From Oenanthe sinensis (lineage: Eukaryota; Streptophyta; Magnoliopsida; Apiales; Apiaceae): 64,000 nt of DNA. Every line of letters starts with the position of its first letter. Position 1 is the stretch's first letter. The position numbers and the translations under genes are program-made. Shown in pieces: positions 1-12,100 of this stretch. The stretch is taken from NCBI GenBank assembly GCA_028671895.1, contig CM053802.1:37796201-37860200 (forward strand), in the 5' to 3' direction. The notes below the pieces were generated by a model. That model saw only the letters and a program-made list of their open reading frames with translations, was not told where the DNA came from and made no database searches.

Positions 1-1706
1 TCAGTCTTTTCTTTAGGAGTCACAAACTTTACAGGAACAAATGTTCTTTTGTCTTTGGTCTTATTAGTTTGGCTAGTTTCTCCATTGTTATCATTCTCAA
101 CAATAGGTCTTTTGCCTTGACTATTTTCATAGCCTAGACCAGCAGTTCGACACACATTTTGATTATTGAGAATTTCTTGAACTTTTCTATCAGAGTCTGT
201 CCAGACTTTAAACTTAAGTCTTTCTTCTTCTAGTTCATTCTTAACATAGTCATAGGCTTTCAAAATCTCAGTGTAATTATGACTATTTTTCTCAGAATCC
301 TTTTTGTATTGTTCCATTAATATTAACTCAGACTCTAAATGATCATTCTTTTTAGTTAAGGTTAAATTTTCTTCTCTCAACCTTTCACTTTCACTAGTGA
401 GAGACATACATGTTGTCATTATTTTATTAACCTCACTTTGCACAATTTCTATGCCATTAGAATCTAAGTTAATTAAGGATTCAGGAGTAAAGATTGATAC
501 CTGAGTCTTAGGAGATGAGGGTTCTTTGGGAGATTGTGATTTTCTTGAGGAGGATGCCATCAATGCTAGATTTTCATAATCAATTTCATCCTCTGAGCTT
601 GAATCTGCCCAATCCTTTCTTGTTGATAAAAGTGTTTTTCCTTTTCCTTGACTTTTTGACTTTTTGCATTCACTGGCAAAGTGCCCTAATATTCCACAGT
701 TGAAACACTTGACCTTTGCTTTGTCAAGTTTGATTATAGTACTCTTGCTCTTCTCAGTCTTCTCATCTTCCTTCTTGAATGATGGCCTTTTGTTAAATTT
801 GCCAGTTCTTTTCTTAAATTTCATTCTTTTAAAAGTTTTGGCAAACATAGCCATCATTTGGCTTAGATCAATCTCTTCATCAGAATCAGAGTCTGTGTCA
901 GTAGACTCTGACTCCATAACAGTTTTACCCTTCTTCCTTGAATCCTTGATTCTTCTTTCAGTGGGTTGTTCCTGTTGTTCTTTTTCAGACTCCATTAAGA
1001 GTGCTACATATTTTGTCTTCACATACTTCTTATTCTTCCTCTGTTGCATCTCTAAATCATATGTCTTGAGTCTGCCATACAATTCTTCTAGAGTTAGTTC
1101 ATCCAAATCTCTAGCTTCCCTTATAGCTGTAGTCTTATTGTCCCACTCTTCAGGAAGAGCTCTCAAAAACTTGGTGTTGGTATCTTCAGAATCATAAACC
1201 TTACCAAGCATAGCCATCTCATTCAAGAGTTTAGTAAACCTATCATACATCTCAGTAATAGATTCTCCAGATTTTGCTTCAAAATACTCATACTCTTGAA
1301 TTAGCAAAGACCTTGCATTTTTCTTGACATCCTTAGTTCCTTGACAATGCACTTCAAGTTTTGTCCACATCTCCTTAGCAGTTTGACATGATATAACATA
1401 GTTTGTAAGAACATAATCCAAACTGTTAAAGAGTATGTTTTTGACCTTTGCCTCCTTAAGAACATTCTCCTTGTCCTCTTTTGTCCATTCAGCCTTTGGT
1501 TTTTCAATGAAGTGTTCTTCAGTTACTTTGCCTTCTTCATTGATTTGAGGCACCAGATTTAAGGGCACATAGGGTCCTTCATGAATTCTTTCAAGATAGT
1601 CAGGGTCTGTTGCTTCCAGATGGTGCAGCATCTTAACCTTCCAGTGGGTGAACTCGTTTCTCTTAAGTATAGGAATCTTAGAATTGCCATCTTTGTTTCC
1701 AGACAT
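1..1706 (-). CDS. Element E Gag (Ty1/copia, Sirevirus-like), partial at the left window edge
   Basis: An open frame runs from an ATG at 1704-1706 to the window edge (568 codons, no stop seen), so the 3' part of the gene is missing. Retrotransposon Gag packages element RNA in cytoplasmic particles. The N-terminal half has the copia Gag (UBN2-like) pattern: MSGNKDGNSKIPILKRNEF, then HWKVKML, the MWTKLE segment and LLIQEYEYFEAKSGESITEMY. A CX2CX4HX4C zinc knuckle, CFNCGILGHFASEC, follows near residues 330-345 (about 660-710), then a charged, probably coiled-coil region. The start is supported by the primer site and LTR lying directly upstream (1729-2537). No broken codon is visible, unlike the other gag genes here, so this copy could be recent. 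Pol would lie beyond position 1. Stretches rich in AGACTCTGA-like sequence echo the array in this element's LTR. Certain as retrotransposon Gag; lineage assignment is inferred. Confidence 0.88.
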   Translation of the reverse strand, partial: MSGNKDGNSKIPILKRNEFTHWKVKMLHHLEATDPDYLERIHEGPYVPLNLVPQINEEGKVTEEHFIEKPKAEWTKEDKENVLKEAKVKNILFNSLDYVLTNYVISCQTAKEMWTKLEVHCQGTKDVKKNARSLLIQEYEYFEAKSGESITEMYDRFTKLLNEMAMLGKVYDSEDTNTKFLRALPEEWDNKTTAIREARDLDELTLEELYGRLKTYDLEMQQRKNKKYVKTKYVALLMESEKEQQEQPTERRIKDSRKKGKTVMESESTDTDSDSDEEIDLSQMMAMFAKTFKRMKFKKRTGKFNKRPSFKKEDEKTEKSKSTIIKLDKAKVKCFNCGILGHFASECKKSKSQGKGKTLLSTRKDWADSSSEDEIDYENLALMASSSRKSQSPKEPSSPKTQVSIFTPESLINLDSNGIEIVQSEVNKIMTTCMSLTSESERLREENLTLTKKNDHLESELILMEQYKKDSEKNSHNYTEILKAYDYVKNELEEERLKFKVWTDSDRKVQEILNNQNVCRTAGLGYENSQGKRPIVENDNNGETSQTNKTKDKRTFVPVKFVTPKEKT

Positions 1707-1728
1707 CTTTGATCGATTTTAAAGGTTA

Positions 1729-1742
1729 AGCTCTGATACCAA
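1729..1742 (-). promoter_or_regulatory. Primer binding site of element E
   Basis: Read on the minus strand, LTR E ends in ACA and is followed by ATTGGTATCAGAGCTTA, containing TGGTATCAGAGC. This complements the 3' end of plant initiator tRNA-Met, the usual copia primer. It fixes the element's orientation (minus) and the inner LTR border. Confidence 0.85.
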
Positions 1743-1743
1743 T

Positions 1744-2537
1744 TGTTTTCCCAGTTGCACAAATAGAAGGGGGGGTTGAATACTTGTGTGTCTTTTCTGC
1801 CTGATTTAAAATCAACTCAATAGCAATAAACAGATATGAATTAAGAACAAAGATCAAACAGAAAGATATGAATAAGTACTGTTTGTATTATTGATTTGTA
1901 AATACAAAACTCTCCTAGGATGTACATAAACCCTAGCAGCTTCTCTGTGTTTATCACAGCAACTCTCTCTATTTCTATGCACTCACAAAATTTTACTCAG
2001 ACAAATTTTGCTTCGACTTTTTTCACACTTTTACAATTAGGTTACATAGAGTTTATATAGAGAGCTGCCTATCAGCTAATAACAGAAAGATAAATTATAA
2101 TAGGAATAGAATTCCTAATTATTAGTAGACAGTTTCCTTCTGCAATTCTTCTTCCTTGTTTTTATAGCATATCTGCAATATCTTTGGCTTTATCTTCGAA
2201 GACTTCCCTTATCTGTGATCATCTTCGAAATTTAGCTTTTACTTTATAGACTCTGAATTCTTCAGACTCTGCCAGACTATAGACTCTGATCATTTGTAGA
2301 CTCTGACAGATCTTAGACTCCGATAGTCTATAGACTCTGATCACCTTCCAGACTCTGATCTTCATGCAGACTCTGGTTTTACTTTCTTCAAAAATTCTTC
2401 TAAGTACAAGTAACTTGAGTATTGACTATCTAGACTCTGATTATACATTTCAGAGACTAGAAAGATATATTGTAAATAAACTAAGCTAACTCATGTTCTA
2501 GTATTTTATACATCATCAAATGAATATATTCCTAACA
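1744..2537 (-). repeat. 5' LTR of element E (794 bp)
   Basis: The sequence starts TGTTTTCC and ends CCTAACA on the plus strand, so it has TG...CA termini, and it abuts the primer site at 1742. Near the inner end is GGGGGGGTTGAATAC, the U5 block shared with the other Sirevirus-like LTRs here. A TATA box (CTATATAAAC on the minus strand) lies at 2052-2061. U3 carries about nine copies of AGACTCTGA between 2247 and 2440. The partner LTR is outside the window, so the target duplication cannot be tested; the outer flank is GTGTC. Confidence 0.85.
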
Positions 2538-3679
2538 GTGTCTGCTCTCGTCCACTTCTGGTATACGTCTTCTAATATTTAGCTTTTATGTTGTTTTCTT
2601 CTTATTGGAATAATAGTTATTGTCAGAATATCCCATATTTTCCTCCTCTCGTCTGATTTGTGTCATTGCTTTGGAATGTGTTTCACCTATCGTCCTGTAA
2701 GGATATTTCGTCAACTCATCGTAAATGGGTTTTACCAGACATTGTCGGAAAGATTTTATTGTCGTGGGCATGCCACAATTATTTGTAGTCACTTTATATT
2801 TATTTAACCTTGATATTTGTGGTCTCTTGGATATTCCGTTCACCTCTGAACGATGCAGTACAAGTCAGTCATCATCTCTTCAAACCGTCTGCAACTTTTG
2901 TAATGTAGGTTGAACATGTGGACAAGATCCGCAGACGAGTTGACTGATCTGTCAGACAGTCTCATAACCTTTTATAGCATTGGATTTGTCAGCGTAGCTC
3001 TTTTGATATTTGGAATCATAAACATTTATTGTCAACATCAGTTGCGTCACCAAATTCTTTTATGTGTGAATCAAAAAATCTCTTTAGTATGTCAATAAAA
3101 AAAACAATATCGTTAATAAACGGTGAATTCGTCTAACATGCAAGCATCATTTTTTCTAAAATTTTGGGACATTAGGAACATGTTAAATTATCTCTCTTAA
3201 TTTGATCTAATGATATTGACAAGTTATATGTGCAAATATAAGATAAGGAAGCTAATTTAGACAATTCTACAAATGTAAAGATACGACGGACACAATGATG
3301 AATATTACAAATGCTCATACTCGGAAGATGACACTTTTCATTATAAAAGACATGTATTGTAATATAAACCAAATATGTACCTGGGATGTGGTATTCATTC
3401 ACACATTCCTTACCAAGTTATAAAAGAGCTATGTCGTCGAGTCCAAACAAGTCATCGAGTTATATAAATGTGTTGTTGACAAGTTACCAACAAGTTCATC
3501 TCTCTTAATTCCATCAGTTCTTGTTCACTAATGTCCACTCCTATAATTCAAGATTGTTATTGACCCATTATGTTCATGACCACATCTTCTTCTCCCATCG
3601 TATCTAATCCACTTGATGTCAACTTCTTCATGTCATATTCTTACCGTCACAACTTCATTCTTTCATGTCTTGACACGTG
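2538..3679. other. Region without a recognisable gene between elements E and A
   Basis: This is AT-rich sequence between two LTR ends. Short open stretches exist, such as 2586-2843 on the minus strand (85 codons), but none matches a family I recognise and none has supporting signals. It may be old transposon debris or the target DNA into which E and A inserted. Confidence 0.5.
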
Positions 3680-5227
3680 TGAAGGGTTTCGAGGCACAAA
3701 CGCAACGGAATAAGCGCGAAAAATAAATCAAAATAGCGAAACCCTCTGCAGGATCCATGCGAAAACAAAAGATTTAATTCGGAGATAAAGAATAAATACC
3801 TTTAGAAGCTTTAGCAGTTCATTAATGGAAGATTAATGGAGGTCTAAAGCTTGTTTAATCACCACGTATCCCACTCTCGCGATCTACGCTCTACGGTATC
3901 CACACGAACACTTTTCATGAAGGATTGATGTGTACTAGCACCCGAAAACTACTTCTATCTCTCTATCTTCCTTTTTTCTCAAAACGGCTAGGGTTTTAGT
4001 AAAATTATGTCTCATCAATTAAATCAGCCCATAAAGAGATTATATAGAGAGAGGAATAAGTTTTCTAATTATAATCCAATTATAATTAATACTAATCCAA
4101 AATTCTAAATTATTTAATTAAGTCTCACTTAATTAATTAATTATTAATTTTGTAATTAGTTTAAATAATTTATTTATTCTATTTATATAATTAATTAAGT
4201 CATACTTATTTAATATCATAAATAAAATAAATTACTTATTTAATTTAAATTGATAATTTAAATTATTTCTCCTTCAAGCGTTCTTTGTGTGTGACCTTGT
4301 ATGTTATTATTACGTTGGCAACAATTTTAATATCTAATTAAAATTGTAAACAATGAGCATCATCTAGTAATACATCATTGCTACCCAAGTAATAATAATA
4401 AATCGGTGATTCGATTAAGCCTTTCGTGAATAATGTTCCATGTAATATAATCCCTTTATTCTTGATATTATAGATTAAACTCAAGGCGTGTCTCGTGTCA
4501 TCCTCTTCATAATTTTATCTTTATTTTCTTGATCGATGAGTAGACTATTAAAATTAAATCAACATTTGAGCACGACCGTGCATTTCATAGTCTCACTCAA
4601 ATAAGAGGCCAATAATATCACTCCTAAAATTAGGAGGATTAAATCACATCTAGATCATTCATATTTCTCATACGATTCATAATATACCCAATGTCAACTT
4701 TTATCATCACCCGGTCAAAGGTAACTTTTAATGTAATCAAAGTATATTAATTCTCGTATAGAAATATAATGATTTCAGGTCTAAGGATCATTACACCATT
4801 ATCACAGTGAGAATTACTTATGACACTTATTTAACATGTAGAATCTCACGGTGGGTCATTCCAGTGCCATGCATTGAGACATGCACTTATGTTCTTGACT
4901 TTAGTATCACCATACCTATGACCAACGAGATGTGGTCATCTGTCAAGAAACATACTAGTCTTTGTGCATTATTATTGTCCTTAAATAATAATACTCGACT
5001 AGGGAATTTTAGGAATAAGATACTATTCATATAATCTCATTTTTAAGTCACATACTTAAAGATATATAATACGTATCAAAATTCCAAGGACATTTATTAT
5101 GCTTTCAATTTATTATGCAGTAAATAAAACATAATAAATAAATAATAATCAATAAAACATAATCCTTAATAATAAATATTTTCCTTAAAATATAAAAAGT
5201 ATTGTCTCTAGAGCACAATTACTAACA
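3680..5227 (-). repeat. 3' LTR of old copia element A (1548 bp)
   Basis: The plus strand begins TGAAGGGTTTCG and ends ACTAACA, i.e. TGTTAG...CCTTCA in element orientation. The inner border at 5227 is followed by a polypurine tract and decayed minus-strand pol. The same LTR family occurs at 23493-25048 (+) and 28540-30091 (-), and a relative forms the solo LTR at 52034-53577. It is clearly more diverged from those two than they are from each other. The outer flank ACGTG has no matching duplication at 30092 (GTTTC). Confidence 0.85.
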
Positions 5228-5238
5228 ATCTCCCACTG
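5228..5238 (-). promoter_or_regulatory. Polypurine tract of element A
   Basis: The minus strand reads CCAGTGGGAGATTGTTAG. The purine run GTGGGAGA lies directly upstream of the 3' LTR start TGTTAG. This is the expected primer position for plus-strand DNA and confirms element orientation. Confidence 0.75.
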
Positions 5239-5241
5239 GCA

Positions 5242-7447
5242 CTAGAGCCAATTACCCAAGTATCCAATACTCATGGAACTAGTGTGACTTTCATACTTCT
5301 GCTGCGACAAAGCCTTAGTCAATGGGTCTGCAATATTATTATTAGTATGCACTTTACATATATGTATATCTCCTTGATCATTAATCTCATTAGTTAGGTG
5401 ATATCTCCTAAGTACATGCCCAAACAGCCTCATTGGCTGCTTCGCAAGCATCAATATACTAAGGCTCTATTGTAGAATCAACAACTGTCTCTGCTGTGAA
5501 CCATTCCAGCATAAACATCTCAATAAAAATAGATAAAACACAAAACCAGATAGAAACATTAAATCATTGTTGTCTGTCTAGAAACCAGCATCACTGAAAC
5601 CTCTTACAACTAGCTTCACATCTCCTCCATATAACAAGAATAAATCTTTAGTCCTCTTCAAGTACTTAAGAATATTCTTGACTGTCGTCCAGTGACCTTC
5701 ACCTGGATTAGACCGGTATCTACTCGTCATGCTTAAAGCATACGAGACATCAGGACGAGTACATATCATTGCATACATTATAAAACCAATTGCTGATGCA
5801 TATGGAACTTTACTCATGCGGTCTTTATCATCCAATGATTTAGGACAAATTTTATTTTGAGATCACTATCCCATGAGACACTAGGACATATCCATTTTAG
5901 CCTCTTTGCATTCGAAATCGATGTAAAACTTTGTCAATGTATGTACTCTAACTTAGGCCGATCAATCTCCTTGATCTATCTCTATAGATCCTGATCCCTA
6001 ATATATAGGTCGCATCGCCTAAGTCTTTCATTGAGAAATTATTTCTCAACCAAGTCTCCACAGTCTATAGAGAAGGAATGTCATTCCATATTAGTAATAT
6101 ATCATCAACATATAATACTAGGAATGCCACAGGGCTCCCACTAAACTTCTTCTAACACAAGTTTCATCTTCATTCTGAATAAAGTCAAACTCTTTTTGAC
6201 TATTTCATCAAAATGAATCTTCCATCTCCTCGAGGCCTGCTTTAATCCATAAATGGATCGACACAACTTACATACATTTCCAGCATCCTTTGGATCAACA
6301 AAACCATCAGGGTATATCATGTACACATCCGCATCTTCTTCAAGGCTCTCATTTATGAAAGCGGTTTTAACATCCATTTGCCAGATTTTATAGTCATAGT
6401 AAGCAGCTATAGCAAGCAAAATCCTGATGGACTTGACCATAACCACTGGTGAAAAGGTCTCATCATAGTCAATACCATGAATTTTCTTGAAACCTTTTGT
6501 CACCAATCGTGCCTTATAGGTCTGTACATTACCATCCATGTTGGTCTTCTTCTTGAAAACCCACTTACACCCTATAGGTTTTATCCCTTCAGGTGGATCA
6601 ACCAAAGTCCATACTTGATTAGTATACATGGATTCCATCTCAGATTTAATGGCATCCAGCCATCTCTTAGAATCTGGAGTGTTTATAGTGTCTAGGTAGG
6701 TGAGAGGCTCATATTTTTCCACAAGCATCACATCACCATCTTGAGTCAAGAGAAATCCATAATATCTCTCGGGCTCATGGAGAATCCTACTAGACCTGCG
6801 AATAACCTGTGTTTCTTGAGCAATACATTTTGCTTAGGTTCCTCCATTTGTTCAATATTATCATATGGGTCTCGAACTTCATCGAGATCTATTATCCTCC
6901 CACTGTCTTTCTTAGAGAGCAACTCTCTCAAGGAACATAGCAGTTCAAGCATCAAACACTTTGTTCTTGGAAGGATTATAGAAAGAATAACCCCTTGTTT
7001 CAGTTAGGTATCCCATAAAATTATATTTGTCTGATTTTGGTCCTAGCTTGTCAGAGATTAGACATTTCACAAACGCTTCACATCCCTAAATTTTCATAAA
7101 TGACATGCTGTGACGTTTCTCAGAATATATCTCATAAGGAGTCTTTTGAACCATTTTAGTAGGAACACGGTTAAATGTATGTGGAGCCGTTTCTAGGGTG
7201 CAACCCCAGAAACTAATTGGAAGATTCCTTTACTCAACATTGATCGCACCATGTCCAACAAGGTGTGATCCCTCCTATCAAAAAAAACTTTTCTTTGATA
7301 TTTTCTACTTCATCTTTATAGTCTTTGAACTTTTCAAATGATTCGGATTAGTTCTTCAAAAGATACATATATCCGTATCTACTAAAATAATTAGTAAATT
7401 TTATGAAGTTAATAAAATCTACCTTTTGTCATCGCACACATATGGCC
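5242..7447 (-). pseudogene. Element A pol remnant: part of integrase, reverse transcriptase, RNase H (decayed)
   Basis: This is the 3' two-thirds of a copia Pol read from 7447 down. Residual integrase (7000-7447) includes a segment resembling SFWGCTLETAPHTFNRVPT and appears to have lost the middle of the core. Reverse transcriptase is clear at 6141-6749: KYEPLTYLDTINTPDSKRW, GCKWVFKKK, YKARLVTKGF, WQMDVKTAF, SIYGLKQASRRW. The catalytic YVDD lies near 6095-6110, after a frame break. RNase H-proximal sequence is at 5578-5835 and 5242-5454 (GFIMYAMICTRPDVSYALS; residual DACEAA-like segment). Frameshifts, stops and a deletion make it non-functional. The sequence differs from pol of B, C and D, so A is another copia lineage, perhaps Tork/Angela-like given the long LTR and leader. 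The upstream half continues at 22110, across the B insertion. Confidence 0.85.
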
Positions 7448-8973
7448 TGTTAGTCCCAAATATCGTAGAAGGGGGTTGAATACGATATTGTCCAATTTAT
7501 AAATTATTCGCGGAATGGTTCTTTATGGACTTTATACAGTTCGAACAGTTATATAATCAAACAGTTGGTGAGCAATAACATAACAACAGTTCATTCGGGG
7601 AATATATCGTTTTATTAATATAAACCACGAAGGTGCTACACAAATCTAATCCGTAGATTAGCTTCAACCGATTCACTAGTACAGTTACAATACAACAATA
7701 ACAACCAATACGAACAATAAATATGACACTAGCTCAAACAACGTTAATGGCTTCTCTGTGTCTCTCTTCTTTGCTCTGTATTTTTTCTATCTGTAACTGA
7801 ATGAAAATGTGTGTTCGTGAATGAATCACAAAGGCTTGGCTTTGCTGCTTTATTGTGTAGGCTTTTTCAATCTTCTACGTGGCCTTCTGAGAACCAAGTA
7901 AATAGATTGCTTCTCACTTCTTGAATTAACAACCGTCGAGACATTTAATTTATAACCATCGGTGAGTCTGTTGATAACCGTCGAGACTGAAATAAATCAC
8001 TTAAAACAATTCTGCTCAAGGATATCAAAGATATGTGGCATGCTGTGGCTGGCTGTATATTAAACAATCTTAAACCCTCAACTATCGAAGTGCCATAACT
8101 ATCGAGTGACTTAACCGTCGATGGAATAAATAATCTGGATATTTATCTGAGTCCCTTAACTATCGAGATGCTGTAACCGTCGAGTGAAATGGACGAAACA
8201 GTCAAACCCAACTATCAGTTATAACTATCGACTCAAATGAATTATTAAAACCATAACCGTCGAGTGAAATGGAATTAATAATACATCCAAAATGGTAACC
8301 ATCGAGTGATTTGCTAACCGTCGGTAAATAAGACGAAATAGCCAAACAGGAGACCCAACCGTCGGTAAATAAGACAAAACAGTCAAACAGCTAAACGGTA
8401 GTTCACCTTAGCCATTTTTCCAACGATTCAAAGCTCTGCAATATTTTCTTTCACTGCAACCAAGTTAATAAATTTACCTTTACTACTTGAACTTGATTTT
8501 CTCTGAGCTTTAGCACACAACGATTATACAACCAATTCTTTTCTAACATAGATGCGGTTCTCAATTCCTTTTGTGCTGACATTTAGTGCAACTGGTCTGG
8601 TTCACAAACGACTAACACAAACTTGATCTTCACATCTTCTTGACTATTCAATTGGTCCTGTTTCTCTAGCTGTTAAGAAGTGCTTCTGTAATTCACTGGA
8701 ATCCCTTGACTTCTCTACTGTAAAACCTCTGACATCTTCTGAACCTCTGAAACACTACATCTTTATTCTTCACTGAGGCTTGAACATGTTAATGAACTTC
8801 TTTCAGTGATCTTCAATGTCTTCAAAACTTCCTCTAATATCTTGGTCTTTTGTATTCAACTTATAAACGATTCGCAGTTGATTCCGTGCTTCATTTTAAT
8901 ATAAGTTACCGACCATCTGTGTTGAGTTAGTTTCCTCGGTTACATGTTACGTTACGTTACATTATGCTTTACA
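7448..8973 (-). repeat. 3' LTR of element B (1526 bp)
   Basis: It begins TGTTAGTC and ends GCTTTACA (plus strand) and matches 20628-22109. The block GAAGGGGGTTGAATAC, shared by the other Sirevirus-like LTRs, is near 7470. Between about 7925 and 8370 lies an array of about 14 copies of AACCGTCGAG/AACTATCGAG variants, all in the same orientation. The left copy retains 45 bp, between two such motifs, that the right copy has lost. Confidence 0.95.
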
Positions 8974-8987
8974 ATCTCCCCCTATTT
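8974..8987 (-). promoter_or_regulatory. Polypurine tract of element B
   Basis: The minus strand reads CAAATAGGGGGAGATTGTAAAG, with AGGGGGAGAT directly upstream of the 3' LTR. The sequence just upstream (minus strand AGTTGAGTTATCCTCTTAAG, around 9012-9032) is also present before the 3' LTRs of C and F, so the conserved 3' block is longer than the tract itself. Confidence 0.85.
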
Positions 8988-9177
8988 GATTGTTAGAGTT
9001 CGACAAGCAAATCCCTTAAGAGGATAACTCAACTAACTTACAAGAAAAAGTAAATAGAAGATGGTAAACTAATATTAAACAAATTCTGGATTACATAACA
9101 CATTTCCAGATGTCAAAAACAATTACAATGTAGAATGAATGTTCCTCTAGCCTGAACTGATATACATTAAGTCATTC

Positions 9178-12100
9178 TCACTGTACAAGACTTGCAAGCT
9201 GGTCATTCACTAGATCCAGCGCTTCTTCTTCTAGCATATTACTTGGCTTGGGATCTGACAAAGCTTCCTGAAGTGTTTGCAAGACAGCTACTCTTCTGAT
9301 CTGCTTAACTTGTTCGAATGTAAATTCAAGAACTTTCGTCTTTCCTTTAACACTCAACCTTTTTGGTACTGCTTTAACCCGATCAGTGTTGTAGTATGAT
9401 TCTGTTCTCAACTTCTCCATGTAAAGCTTAGAGATCTCTGCCAATGCTGATTTGTCTTTGTAGTTCGTTGAAGTCTTGATTTGATCAAGTATAACACCCA
9501 GTTCCCTAGAAGTCATGTAAGACATCTTGTGGATATCAACTATTTCAGTTTTTCCTTTGGGGTTCTTATACCTGATTGCTGGAGGATCTTTTAGCACTAT
9601 TGTCTCTGTCTCCCTGATTATATCAAAATCTGGAAAGACAATTGGAAAATCTGGCTTTTCTGCATATTCGAACACCTTCCCTGGATGGTTAAATCTGTAT
9701 TCAGTCATTGCCTTGACTTTTTCAAAGTCCCAATTTCCTTCTTCTCTTGTATACACAGGCAATTTTGGTTGAGATCCATTTGAAGGATCTATTCTTCCGA
9801 CCTTGGAAATATCTACAGATTGATTTGATAAGACATTAAGTCTATAAGCATAAATGCGCTCTGCAGCTTTCCATTTTTCTTCTGTTCTAAGTCCTTCACT
9901 CCTAAGAAGCCCTTCAACATATTTCAGACGCTTCAGAGGATATAGACTCAGTCTTTCATCACTCAAACACAGTGTCTGAACTAACTTGTCTTTGTAGAAT
10001 ATCACTGTATAAGGAGTTGTGTGAACTTCAGCTGCTGTTTTGCTCATCTGATCTTCAATCATATCAGTAAGAAGTTCATTCACATGAGATCTCTTGTCCG
10101 TCCTAATCTTCATGACATACAATTCTGTTAGAGACCTCAACTTGATGAAATTCAAAGAAATGGTCTTTGTGGTCGAATTATTGAACTGAATCTGAATCTT
10201 CCATCCATTGATGTTGGTCATGATGAATATCAACTTGATAGTCTGTCTTAGTGCATGAAAGAACTGGTTTATTGATGGATGACTCTTGTGAGCTTCTTGC
10301 AGTGCTTCCAGAACTTTTTGATCTTCATTTTGAATTATTCCTAATTCTGGTTTCTGCAAAAGACTCCTAGCCTGATCCCATGCACTTCCTTCTCTTGATA
10401 ACATCAACGACCTTTGTCTTCTTTCAATGTAGTGGTTGAAGTGTTCTTTTCTGATTTTTTCCTGAGACATTCGAGCTATTTCACATGCCCTTATCATGGA
10501 TTGATTTGCATCTAGCAAACCAAATGTTTCCACAAAATCCGTTTCGGTGAACTGATAAGCGGCATCATTGACAAATTCATCAAACACATCATCTTCCTGA
10601 GCTGTAGGAGCTGTATGAGAAGGTTCCCATATTTTTCCTTCTTCAAGTGTAAGCCTGACCTCCAGCGGTATTTCTTGCTCCCCTTGAGATGTGATGTTTG
10701 CTTCTTCCTCTACCAACTTTCCTTTACCTTTGTCTTTACTCCTCATTTCTGCACCAGATTCTTTTTCTTGTTCTCGCACTATCATCTCCCCCTTAGTTGT
10801 GTTATCCTTCGAAGTAGGCATTTGAGTAGATTGAGATTTATGCTTTTCAAACAAATCTGTAACAAATTTCTTCATATCCGTCTTGAAATTCTGCAAATCC
10901 TGCAACATGTTGTACTGAAAAGATTTTATTTCCATGACATTGCTGTGAAATTCAGATTTCATTTCGGTGACAGTAGTCTCCAAGTTATAAACCCTTTGAC
11001 TTAGTGATTGTGTGTGCATTGTGAGGGTATTTATTTGGCTGGTAGGTGTCTCACTGACAGGTTCTGTAGGTGTTTGTCTCTCAATTCTCTCGCTCGGCCT
11101 TAAAGGTGTGGGTGAATTATGATCACTCAAACGTTCTGTTGGTGTTTCACTCACTCTCATCGACTCTAGCAAGTCTTCTGTACCTGCAGTGAAAATCCTA
11201 AATGGCTCATCCGAAGAACTATTGCCAAGTAGTTGCTTCTCCTTTCCACTAATAGTGGTGGAGACCTCCTTATTAGGAGCCAGGAATGTTCCTCCTGGGG
11301 GGCTTATCACATTGGATCCTGTAATGTTTAGCAATGAAGGACCCGTGACTCCCGCAATAGCCTGTGAAGGCATGACCTGTACAGGATCTACCTGCATAGG
11401 TTCTGCTACAGCAGTAGCAACATCCGTCAATTCCTCCTGTGTGTGTGCTCCTTTCAGTGCAACATATAACTTGGTTGAAGGCTCAATTATTGACACTCTT
11501 TCAGATGCCCTGGCTGACGGGCGAATTTCAATAGGTTCACCCTGTTGAGAGGATGTCCCCAGAGACTGTGTATTTGCCTTTTTCAGCTCTATATCCTTTT
11601 GAGAGGGTATAGATGGGCTAACAGTTACCTCAGGTTCTTCTAATCGACGTCTAGTCAGAGGTAGAGCTGCTTGGGTTCCCTCACCTTCCTTATGTGGTGC
11701 TTCTGAGGCACTATCTCCCTCACTCACAAATTTTCTTTTTAGGGGTTGGAGAGAAGATAAAGGTAAGGTGTTTATAGTGTTTGGTTCTGAGGCAGTGGTT
11801 AGAATCTGTTGGGTTTCAGATTCATTGCCTTGTCCTACAGCCACAGAGGGCTCAGCTGATAAGTTCATGACACTTTCTCCAAAAAGATCCTGCAAATTAG
11901 AATAAGCTGAAGAGTCAGAGACATGAAGACTACCTTGAGTACTACCTGTAGGAGTCCAAGGATGATATGATTTCTGACTGTCAGCATGACCTATAGAATC
12001 TCCTCCAGATATACTTTGAAATCCATCTCCTGAAATTTGTAATTCCTCTGTCACCTGAACCACTTCCTCTTCTTGAGCTAAATCCTCTACAGGAGTAGCT

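Noticed and set aside
2586..2843. 85-codon minus-strand frame that looked briefly like a transposase fragment
   Set aside because: I could not match it to any transposase motif, and neighbouring frames are closed. Kept only as part of an unassigned region.
4807..5034. Similar open frames of 70-75 codons at 4807-5034 (+), 23687-23902 (-) and 29671-29898 (+), plus a cousin at 52245-52427
   Set aside because: They recur only because they lie within the A-family LTRs. They have no family match, no consistent coding role, and LTRs are not expected to encode a protein there.
10615..11548. Plus-strand open frames at 10615-11004 and 11189-11548
   Set aside because: They are antisense shadows of the long third ORF of element B; composition and position give no independent support.
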